Origin: Bacteroides sp.
Lineage (GTDB): Bacteria > Bacteroidota > Bacteroidia > Bacteroidales > Bacteroidaceae
Direction: 5' to 3'
Length of the DNA: 5,125 nucleotides
Assembly (NCBI GenBank): GCA_019417975.1
Contig: DYCT01000135.1
Coordinates: 1 to 5,125 of the forward strand
The notes beneath the pieces were generated by a model, which did not search any database, had not been told where the DNA came from, and was given only the letters and a program-made list of their open reading frames with translations. The position numbers and the translations under genes are program-made. This document shows positions 1-5,125 of the stretch, piece by piece. The first letter of the stretch is position 1; each line of letters starts with the position of its first letter.

Positions 1-33
1 ACGCGTACTCTAACCGGGCTGAGCTACACCCCG
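1..33 (-). tRNA. 5' part of a tRNA gene, probably tRNA-Pro (cut by the window edge)
   Basis: Read on the minus strand from 33 to 1, the sequence folds as the first third of a tRNA: 7-nt acceptor arm CGGGGTG, TA linker, D stem GCTC pairing with GAGT (one G-U), D loop with the invariant GG and A21, A26, then the 5' anticodon arm CGCGT. The anticodon and 3' half lie outside the window, so the identity is not directly visible. A C at position 1 is unusual among bacterial tRNAs and is typical of tRNA-Pro (also of initiator tRNA, whose first bases differ from these). The sequence also resembles Bacteroides tRNA-Pro(GGG) from memory. The tRNA call is firm; the Pro identity is moderate. Confidence 0.8.
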
Positions 34-44
34 AATTGCGGATG

Positions 45-75
45 CAAAAGTACTGCTTAATTTATAAATAACAAA
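45..75 (-). promoter_or_regulatory. Bacteroidetes-type promoter of the tRNA gene
   Basis: On the minus strand, TTTG (72-75) is followed after 19 bp by TACTTTTG (45-52). This is an exact match to the Bacteroides consensus TTTG-N19-21-TAnnTTTG. The predicted start is about 7 nt downstream, near 37-38, only a few bases before the mature tRNA 5' end at 33. That short leader is what a dedicated tRNA promoter should give. It indicates the tRNA is transcribed independently of aroB upstream. Confidence 0.8.
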
Positions 76-135
76 TTTTTCAAGGCTTTTTTATTGTAAA
101 ATCAGAAAAAGTAACGAACAACACCATCCCGACAC

Positions 136-1188
136 TCAAGACTCCCGATAAAAATCAAGTGCCTCGAATATCTCATCCTTAGAAGCAGTCTGATTGATTT
201 CTACTGCTCCGATGTCTCGCAATAACGTAAAATTAACGACTCCGGCTGTATTTTTCTTGTCATGAAGCATCAACTCATAAATCCGGTCGTATTGACGACA
301 ATCGAACGAGAAACTACCATAATGAGTTTTGACAAAAGTCACTGTCTGTCGGAATTTATCGATAGGAAAGTCCATTTTACATACCGACAAATAGAGTTCG
401 CAAATCACCCCCCAAGCTACGGCGTAACCATGTGGTACAGGACACAACTGCTCCAATGCCAAACTTTCAAAAGCATGACCTACCGTATGTCCGAAGTTAA
501 GTGCCTTACGAATGTTTTGCTCACAAGGGTCTTTTTCCACAATTTCTTCTTTGACCGCAACCGACCGGGCCACAATCTCGCTCAAAAAGGAATAATCAAT
601 GTTATCAACATCAAAGCGAAGCAAATCGGCCCAATGCTCTTCGGTACTGATTAAACCATGTTTCAACATCTCGGCATAACCGGAAAGAAAGTTTAAACGG
701 TCTAACGTAACCAAAAAAGAGGTATCGATAATCACGCCCAAAGCCGGAGCAAAAGCTCCAATCTCATTTTTCAGTCCATTGAAGTTGACACCGGTCTTTC
801 CTCCTACCGATGCATCGACCATCGCCAATAAGGTAGTTGGCAGATTTACAAAACGGATGCCACGCTTAAATGTTGCAGCTGCAAAGCCTCCTAAATCGCC
901 TACCATGCCACCACCTAAGTTGAGAAGTAAGGAATGGCGTGTCGCTCCTTTCACACTCAGTGCCATCCATACATCGGCCAATGTCTCCAGGGTCTTGTGT
1001 ACATCGTCAGCGCCAATCGTGATAATCGAAGCTTCATCCACCAATCCGGTATGCTGCAAGGCAGGAAGACAACACGCACAAGTATGTTCGTCGGTCAAGA
1101 CAAACAATTTATCATATTTCACCTCTTGCAACACCTGCTGCAACTGGGAACGTAAATCGCCCCCTATCAGAATTTTCTGCTGTTTCAT
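136..1188 (-). CDS. aroB: 3-dehydroquinate synthase (AroB), complete
   Basis: This cytosolic enzyme catalyses step two of the shikimate pathway: it converts DAHP to 3-dehydroquinate, releasing phosphate, with NAD+ and a divalent metal (Zn/Co). The 350 residues match the usual family length. Visible signatures are the N-terminal Rossmann-like half with LTDEHT (31-36), the NAD glycine motif GGGMVGD (92-98), KRG (108-110), PTTLLAMVDASVGGKTG (117-133), and LKNEIGAF (139-146). The C-terminal metal-site half has E173 in GYAEMLKHG, H234 and H238 in NFGHTVGHAFE, and H253 in HGYAVAWG. E173, H234 and H253 are the likely metal ligands by family alignment. No key residue is missing. The start ATG is at 1186-1188, with a weak purine stretch (AAGG) upstream and a consensus promoter about 45 bp away. 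It appears monocistronic. The 102 bp to the tRNA hold no convincing intrinsic terminator. Confidence 0.97.
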   Translation of the reverse strand: MKQQKILIGGDLRSQLQQVLQEVKYDKLFVLTDEHTCACCLPALQHTGLVDEASIITIGADDVHKTLETLADVWMALSVKGATRHSLLLNLGGGMVGDLGGFAAATFKRGIRFVNLPTTLLAMVDASVGGKTGVNFNGLKNEIGAFAPALGVIIDTSFLVTLDRLNFLSGYAEMLKHGLISTEEHWADLLRFDVDNIDYSFLSEIVARSVAVKEEIVEKDPCEQNIRKALNFGHTVGHAFESLALEQLCPVPHGYAVAWGVICELYLSVCKMDFPIDKFRQTVTFVKTHYGSFSFDCRQYDRIYELMLHDKKNTAGVVNFTLLRDIGAVEINQTASKDEIFEALDFYRES

Positions 1189-1234
1189 CTGCCTTATCTA
1201 AAAATGACACGCCCAATATAAGTATTTATTGGTA

Positions 1235-1265
1235 CAAACATAAGTCAAAAACATAAAAAAGCAAA
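1235..1265 (-). promoter_or_regulatory. Promoter of aroB (TTTG-N19-TATGTTTG)
   Basis: On the minus strand, TTTG (1262-1265) is followed after 19 bp by TATGTTTG (1235-1242), a full match to the Bacteroidetes -33/-7 consensus. The predicted transcription start is near 1228, giving an A/T-rich leader of about 40 nt before the aroB ATG at 1188. No riboswitch-sized leader or operator-like palindrome is visible, so constitutive expression is the simplest reading. Confidence 0.8.
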
Positions 1266-1294
1266 ACATTCAGGGGCATTTGAGACCAATTCAC

Positions 1295-1302
1295 TACCTT
1301 TG
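1295..1302 (+). promoter_or_regulatory. -7 element upstream of the four-TM membrane protein gene
   Basis: TACCTTTG matches the TAnnTTTG -7 consensus and lies 32 bp before the ATG at 1335, predicting a start near 1309 and a leader of about 26 nt rich in A. No good -33 TTTG sits at 19-21 bp spacing. The only nearby TTTG (1279-1282) is 12 bp away, which is too close. The promoter is therefore either weak or activator-assisted. It is divergent from the aroB promoter, with the two -33/-7 regions separated by about 30 bp. Confidence 0.5.
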
Positions 1303-1334
1303 TGGATAATCATTAAAAAAAACATTCATACACT

Positions 1335-1751
1335 ATGAAAGCTTTACTGCCTTCTTACTGCCGCTACATGGGATACAGCATACTGCTCATCTCTATCTTT
1401 GCACCATTCATCTTGGCGATTTATGGAATCGTAACCAACGAAAACTTGTTGCTCTGCAAAGAAATCATCAAGCTATTTATGATAGTAGGCTTACTGATGA
1501 TTCTGCTCGCCTATACCAAAAACGAAGATGCTCATACTGAACAAATCAGAGTAAAAGCCATGCGTCAGGCTTTCTTTCTGACCATCGGTTATATCTTTTT
1601 GAACATGATGATACGCTTGTTCAACGGTAGCAACGAATTGTTAGACACTTCTTCATTCTTAATCTTCATGGTTATCAACGTGTTGTGCTTAGAATTCGGA
1701 ATCAAGAAATCGTCGGTGGAGAAAGCATTCCGCAACAGACACAAACAATGA
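1335..1751 (+). CDS. Small four-TM integral membrane protein of unknown function
   Basis: I do not recognise the family. The 138-residue product has four hydrophobic stretches that should span the inner membrane: about 12-33, 43-61, 78-96 and 107-123. Short, charged connecting loops include KNEDAHTEQIRVK (62-74) between segments 2 and 3. The C-terminus is basic (KKSSVEKAFRNRHKQ, 124-138). By the positive-inside rule both ends would be cytoplasmic, consistent with an even number of segments. There is no signal peptidase site, no catalytic motif and no known transporter signature. Cysteines at 9, 41 and 117 do not form a metal-type motif. The ATG at 1335 is the only sensible start, and it sits downstream of a -7 promoter element. 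The gene ends 55 bp before the receptor-like barrel gene on the same strand, so cotranscription is plausible. It is a convincing gene on length, hydropathy pattern and promoter placement, but no role can be named. Confidence 0.85.
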   Translation: MKALLPSYCRYMGYSILLISIFAPFILAIYGIVTNENLLLCKEIIKLFMIVGLLMILLAYTKNEDAHTEQIRVKAMRQAFFLTIGYIFLNMMIRLFNGSNELLDTSSFLIFMVINVLCLEFGIKKSSVEKAFRNRHKQ

Positions 1752-1757
1752 TATGAG

Positions 1758-1778
1758 ACAGAACTTTTTCTGTTTTTT
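1758..1778 (+). terminator. Weak hairpin plus T run between the two plus-strand genes (possible attenuator)
   Basis: ACAGAA (1758-1763) pairs with TTCTGT (1768-1773) around a CTTT loop. The stem can extend by a G-U and an A-U pair (1756-1757 with 1774-1775). T continues to 1778. The position, directly after the stop at 1751 and before the barrel start at 1807, suits a partial intrinsic terminator. The stem is short and only about one-third G/C, so strong termination is unlikely. A second copy of CAGAAC at 1781-1786 could pair with the same TTCTG as an alternative fold. Confidence 0.3.
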
Positions 1779-1806
1779 ATCAGAACGACACGCGATTGCC
1801 TCAATT

Positions 1807-4599
1807 ATGAAAAAGTTCTGGGCTTTAGTTATAGGGCTGTCTATCTGCCTACCTGCCTTAGCACAAGAAAAAGCAGGTAGGCTGAAAGGAGACATCGCAG
1901 ATGCTACCACACAAGCTGCTATAACACAAGCCACCATACAACTATTCTCACTACCCGACACAGCCTTCGTGCAAGGGAAGGTCAGCGACAATCAGGGACA
2001 TTTCCTTTTTCACAATCTTCCACCGAAGAAATACCTCTTGAAGATTTCATTTGTAGGCTACAAACCCTATATCCACTCCATTAATCTAAGTGCATCACAC
2101 CCGAATATGTCTTTAGGGACAATCGCCTTAACCCACGATGCCATTCTGTTGGATGAAGCAATCGTCGTGGCAGAAGCTCCTCCCGTCACGATGATACAGG
2201 ACACAACTGTATTTCATACCTCTGCCTACCGAGTGGCAGAAGGTGCCATGCTGGAAGAGCTTGTAAAGAAACTTCCCGGAACAGAAGTGAGTTCGGACGG
2301 GAAGATCACCGTCAATGGTAAGGAAATCAAGAAAATCATGATAGATGGGAAAGAGTTTTTCAGCGATGATACCCAAATGACACTGAAAAACATCCCTGCT
2401 AAAATGATTGAAAAGGTAAAGGCATACGACAAGAAGTCGGATATGGCACGAGTCACCGGTATAGACGATGGAGAAGAAGAAGCCGTGCTCGACTTGTCGG
2501 TCAAGAAAGGGATGAAGCAAGGATGGTTCGGCAATTTCATCGGAGGATACGGAAGCCGAAACAGGTACGAGGCCGGACTCATGGCCAACCGATTTACCGA
2601 CCACAAGCAAGTGTCGCTCATCAGTTCTGCCAACAACACCAACAACCAAGGATTCTCTGAATTCGGAGATGCCGGACAGGGGATGGATGGTAATGCCGGA
2701 AATGGTATCAATACATCGCAAACCGCTGGAATCAATCTGACTTTCGACCGCAAGAAAGCAGAAGTAGGAGGCGACATCAGGTATGGCCACAACCGGCGCA
2801 ATGCCTGGACAAAAAGCCAGACAGAAACTTTTCTGCAAAACGGTTCTTCATACAAACATGGACTTAACACATCCAATCAATACAAGCATAATCTATCGGC
2901 AAATGTTCGCATCGAATGGAGACCGGACAGCCTGACCAACGTCATCTTCCGCCCAACGTTCTCTTATGCCACAACCGATGCAGTAAGTTCGGGAACAGCT
3001 ACAACACTCAACAATGCGCTGGACTCTGTAAACTACAAAGAAGCTTTTAAACAGCATAATTCGAACCAGATTAAAGCATCCGGAAGTCTACAGTTCAACC
3101 GCAAGCTACCCGGTAAGAAAGGACGAAACATAACCCTACGTTTCAATTACAACATCAACAACAAAAACACCCAACAATGGACCAACTCAGAAACCCATTT
3201 CTTTAAGAACGACAGCACCTCTCTGCAAGACCGATTCAACGATGGGAACAACCACAGCAACTCCTATCGCATGCAACTGACTTATACCGAACCAATTTTC
3301 ACCAACCGGTTCTTATTGTTCGGCTATAGTTATCAGCATCGGAACGCGCAGAATCAAAAATACATATATCAACAGCCCGACCGGCAAAGCCTCTATCCGG
3401 GATATCGCCTTGACTCGCTCTGCAATGAATCGGAAAACCAATACCATACCCAAGAATTACAAATCACGTTTCGTACCATCCGTCCTAAATACATCTACAA
3501 CATCGGATTCAACGTAGAACCACAAAAGTCGACTACCACCACACGGTTGGGCCCTAACAGCAAAAATCCGTTGTCGCAATTGGTATGGAACTTTTCTCCA
3601 TCTCTTGACCTCCGCTTACGATTTAGCAAGCAAGAACAACTCCGTCTGCTTTACCGGGGGAAAAGCATGGCTCCCAAAACAGAGAATTTGCAAGAGATTA
3701 TAGATATAACAGACCCGATGAACCTCGTTTATGGTAATCCGGCACTGAAACCGGCCTACATCAGTAGATTCCTCTTGTTCTACAACCGATACTCGCCCAA
3801 AAGGCAACAAGGACTGATGGTACATCTTTCTTACCATAACACTTTGAACAATACAGCTCACCGCATTTCGTACGATGAAACGACCGGTGCAAAAATCACC
3901 CATCTGGTCAATGTCAACGGAAATTGGAATACTTATGGTTTTCTCTCATTCAATACCCCTTTCAAGAACCGCAAGTTCACATTCAACACCTATACCAACT
4001 TCAATTTCCAAAACCTGATTGGTTTCTCCAGCCTCAACAAAAACGATTCGCAGAAAAGTAGAACTCGTAACCTAAACCTATTGGAACGCATCGGATGCAA
4101 TTATCGCAACAACATCCTCGACATCGGGATGACTGCATCGGTACGATACGGACGCTCACACAATAACACTGTAAGAGAAAGTAACCAAGAGACGATGGAT
4201 TATGAAACAAGTGCTTATACAAACATGAACCTACCCTGGGGAATAGACTTATCGACCGACATCAATTACAACATCAAACAGGGATATGGAAAAGGATTTA
4301 ACCGCAACATCGTGTTGTGGAATGCGCAACTGTCCAAAAACTTTCTCAAAAACAAACAGGCGACACTGCGCATCAAGATTTACGACATCCTGCACCAACA
4401 AAGCAACCTGACACATACAATCACCGCAAACCACATACAAGACACAGAATACAACACACTAAATAGTTATCTTATGGTTCATTTTGTGTACCGACTGAAC
4501 ACCCTAAACAGCAAATCGATGAAAGGGAACCGACACAAACCCGGCTACAACCCACACAAAAGAGGTTACAGTGTACAGTCACCTATGCCACACGCCTGA
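1807..4599 (+). CDS. Outer-membrane beta-barrel protein, TonB-dependent receptor-like, with carboxypeptidase-regulatory-like N-terminal domain
   Basis: Numbering is from the ATG at 1807 (930 residues). Residues 1-20 are a typical signal peptide: MKK, a hydrophobic core, then ALAQ. Cleavage is likely near 19-20. Residues about 25-112 form a carboxypeptidase-regulatory-like beta sandwich (GKVSDNQGHF, KKYLLKISFVGY). Residues about 115-230 resemble a TonB plug: QDTTVFHTSAYRVAEGAMLEELVKKLPG, VNGKEIKKIMIDGKEFF, then KAYDKKSD and TGIDDGEEE. This set is characteristic of the Bacteroidetes OMP_b-brl_3-type receptor family. The barrel runs from about 240 to 900 with alternating aromatic/polar strands, and a Gly/Asn-rich loop lies at 275-307. 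Residues 901-930 are a basic tail after the last clear strand. An in-frame ATG at 1753 would add 18 residues, burying the signal peptide and overlapping the hairpin, so 1807 is preferred. No SusD-like gene adjoins it, so it is not a classic SusC. The substrate is unknown; uptake or an envelope role is possible. Confidence 0.9.
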   Translation: MKKFWALVIGLSICLPALAQEKAGRLKGDIADATTQAAITQATIQLFSLPDTAFVQGKVSDNQGHFLFHNLPPKKYLLKISFVGYKPYIHSINLSASHPNMSLGTIALTHDAILLDEAIVVAEAPPVTMIQDTTVFHTSAYRVAEGAMLEELVKKLPGTEVSSDGKITVNGKEIKKIMIDGKEFFSDDTQMTLKNIPAKMIEKVKAYDKKSDMARVTGIDDGEEEAVLDLSVKKGMKQGWFGNFIGGYGSRNRYEAGLMANRFTDHKQVSLISSANNTNNQGFSEFGDAGQGMDGNAGNGINTSQTAGINLTFDRKKAEVGGDIRYGHNRRNAWTKSQTETFLQNGSSYKHGLNTSNQYKHNLSANVRIEWRPDSLTNVIFRPTFSYATTDAVSSGTATTLNNALDSVNYKEAFKQHNSNQIKASGSLQFNRKLPGKKGRNITLRFNYNINNKNTQQWTNSETHFFKNDSTSLQDRFNDGNNHSNSYRMQLTYTEPIFTNRFLLFGYSYQHRNAQNQKYIYQQPDRQSLYPGYRLDSLCNESENQYHTQELQITFRTIRPKYIYNIGFNVEPQKSTTTTRLGPNSKNPLSQLVWNFSPSLDLRLRFSKQEQLRLLYRGKSMAPKTENLQEIIDITDPMNLVYGNPALKPAYISRFLLFYNRYSPKRQQGLMVHLSYHNTLNNTAHRISYDETTGAKITHLVNVNGNWNTYGFLSFNTPFKNRKFTFNTYTNFNFQNLIGFSSLNKNDSQKSRTRNLNLLERIGCNYRNNILDIGMTASVRYGRSHNNTVRESNQETMDYETSAYTNMNLPWGIDLSTDINYNIKQGYGKGFNRNIVLWNAQLSKNFLKNKQATLRIKIYDILHQQSNLTHTITANHIQDTEYNTLNSYLMVHFVYRLNTLNSKSMKGNRHKPGYNPHKRGYSVQSPMPHA

Positions 4600-4652
4600 T
4601 AGAGAAGCCCAAACTATACCCATAGCCTTCCTCCCTAAAAAAAACATAATCA

Positions 4653-4684
4653 TTCGTTTTTTACGTATGTTTTATGTATGTTTG
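4653..4684 (+). promoter_or_regulatory. Promoter of the cardiolipin synthase gene
   Basis: TTCG (4653-4656, three of four -33 bases) is followed after 20 bp by TATGTTTG (4677-4684), a perfect -7 element. The predicted start near 4691 gives a leader of about 26 nt before the ATG at 4717. The -7 lies inside a perfect inverted repeat (4676-4700), so access to the promoter or the 5' end of the transcript may be controlled. The promoter makes cls independent of the upstream barrel gene. Confidence 0.7.
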
Positions 4685-4700
4685 TAGAATGCAAACATAC
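4676..4700 (+). repeat. 9-bp perfect inverted repeat over the cls -7 element and start site
   Basis: GTATGTTTG (4676-4684) is mirrored by CAAACATAC (4692-4700) across a 7-bp spacer (TAGAATG). A third, direct copy of GTATGTTT lies at 4665-4672, 11 bp (about one helical turn) upstream of the left arm. Known operators for dimeric regulators often look like this. The repeat could also form an RNA hairpin only if transcription began upstream of 4676. Part of the symmetry follows from the promoter consensus itself, but the right arm does not. Confidence 0.6.
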
Positions 4701-4716
4701 TTGTTAATCGCATGAT

Positions 4717-5125
4717 ATGAATTGGGCCGAAATCTTCAATCAGCTTGCAACAACGGCATTCGACACAGTTTACCTCGTTGCCGTAATCGGAACAATCATT
4801 GTCATCATCCTGGACAACCGTAATCCGGTGAAGACAATGGCCTGGGTACTTGTTTTGGCTTTTCTCCCCTTCGTCGGACTGGTTTTCTACTTCTTCTTCG
4901 GACGTACCACCCGTCGCGAACGCATCATCAGCAAAAAGAGTTACAGCCGTCTGCTAAAATATCCGATGCAGGAATACCTATCACAAATGGCATTTCAACA
5001 TCCCAGTATGCACCACCAGCTTATCCAGCTCTTTAAAAACACAAGTCAGGCTCTTACATTCGAAGGCAATCAAATCGATATTTACACCAGTGGAGAGCCC
5101 AAACTACAAGCTCTTATCAAAGACT
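4717..5125 (+). CDS. cls: Cardiolipin synthase, N-terminal part (cut by the window edge)
   Basis: The first 136 codons are present, with no stop before the edge. Full-length relatives have roughly 480 residues. Two membrane segments (about 18-32 and 42-62) form the phospholipase D-nuclease N-terminal (PLDc_N) domain, with the hallmark LDNRNPVKTMAWVLVLAFLP (32-51) and GLVFYFFFGR (54-63). This is followed by a basic stretch (TTRRERIISKK) and the start of the PLD-fold domain, ending in LTFEGNQIDIYTSGEPKLQALI (113-134). Family members join two phosphatidylglycerols to make cardiolipin plus glycerol at the inner membrane. The two HKD catalytic motifs lie beyond the window, so activity cannot be confirmed. 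The ATG at 4717 is chosen because it precedes the membrane segments and follows a consensus promoter. The ATG at 4712 reads ATG-ATA-TGA and stops at once. Confidence 0.93.
   Translation, partial: MNWAEIFNQLATTAFDTVYLVAVIGTIIVIILDNRNPVKTMAWVLVLAFLPFVGLVFYFFFGRTTRRERIISKKSYSRLLKYPMQEYLSQMAFQHPSMHHQLIQLFKNTSQALTFEGNQIDIYTSGEPKLQALIKD

Larger units (their letters stand above)
4600..4716. other. Intergenic region between the barrel gene and cls
   Basis: This is the spacer between the barrel stop and the cls start. The left part (4600-4650) has only small imperfect stems (such as CTAT-ACCC-ATAG at 4613-4624) and an A8 run at 4637-4644. No plus-strand T run follows a G/C-rich stem, so no convincing intrinsic terminator closes the barrel gene. 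The right part carries the cls promoter and its repeats, described separately. Confidence 0.6.

Noticed and set aside
84..111. CTTTTT/AAAAAG stem downstream of aroB as a terminator
   Set aside because: The pairing is almost only A/T with a long loop, and it is not followed by a clear T run on the minus strand.
262..1201. Plus-strand open frames across aroB (262-654, 779-1201, 934-1155)
   Set aside because: They lie antisense to a complete AroB with all catalytic motifs. They lack promoters and protein-like composition, so they are shadows.
1279..1282. TTTG as the -33 partner of the -7 element at 1295
   Set aside because: The spacing is 12 bp, while the consensus needs 19-21 bp.
1394..1401. 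TATCTTTG, a -7-like element inside the four-TM gene
   Set aside because: There is no TTTG at the right distance upstream, and it lies over 400 bp from the barrel start. An 8-bp degenerate match is expected by chance.
1689..1991. Minus-strand open frame spanning the end of the four-TM gene and the start of the barrel gene
   Set aside because: It covers a signal peptide coding region and an intergenic hairpin on the opposite strand. No promoter or family motif supports it.
2128..2876. Two long minus-strand open frames (216 and 236 codons) inside the barrel gene
   Set aside because: They overlap each other and the well-supported plus-strand plug/barrel coding region. Their translations are serine/cysteine-rich with no domain features, as expected of antisense frames.
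4606..4616. 11-mer AGCCCAAACTA, repeated at 5096-5106
   Set aside because: There are only two copies, one intergenic and one inside cls, with no longer similarity around them. This is consistent with chance.
4712..4720. ATG-ATA-TGA minimal open frame just before cls
   Set aside because: A two-codon frame is easily due to chance. It could only matter as a start-stop element, for which there is no other evidence.

Overview
The window looks like an ordinary chromosomal segment of a Bacteroidales bacterium (Bacteroides, Phocaeicola or a relative). Three observations support this. Several intergenic regions carry the Bacteroidetes sigma-ABfr promoter pattern (TTTG, about 19-20 bp, TAnnTTTG). Gene starts have A/T-rich leaders without a strong Shine-Dalgarno sequence. 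The largest protein belongs to a TonB-dependent receptor-like outer-membrane family typical of Bacteroidetes. No insertion sequence, integrase, phage gene, CRISPR array or rRNA is visible.

Layout, left to right. Positions 1-33 hold the 5' third of a tRNA gene on the minus strand (probably tRNA-Pro; the anticodon is outside the window), with its own consensus promoter at 45-75. Positions 136-1188 (minus) encode a complete 3-dehydroquinate synthase, AroB, of the shikimate pathway, with a near-perfect promoter at 1235-1265. The 146-bp gap between aroB and the next gene is divergent, and a plus-strand -7 element at 1295-1302 faces the other way. Positions 1335-1751 (plus) encode a 138-residue protein with four predicted membrane segments that I cannot assign to a family. 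After 55 bp containing a weak hairpin with a T run, positions 1807-4599 (plus) encode a 930-residue outer-membrane beta-barrel protein: signal peptide, carboxypeptidase-regulatory-like domain, TonB plug-like domain, long barrel and a basic C-terminal tail. After a further 117 bp, the 5' part of a cardiolipin synthase gene begins at 4717 and runs off the right edge. Its promoter carries a 9-bp perfect inverted repeat over the -7 element and predicted start site.

The four-TM gene and the barrel gene may form a two-gene operon, since no separate barrel promoter was found. aroB, the tRNA and cls appear to be independent units. Three of the four protein products are envelope proteins (inner membrane, outer membrane, phospholipid synthesis), but nothing here shows that they work together. 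I found no convincing new system. The points most worth a second look are the palindromic cls promoter, the unassigned membrane protein beside a receptor-like barrel, and the basic HKxGY-repeat tail of that barrel.
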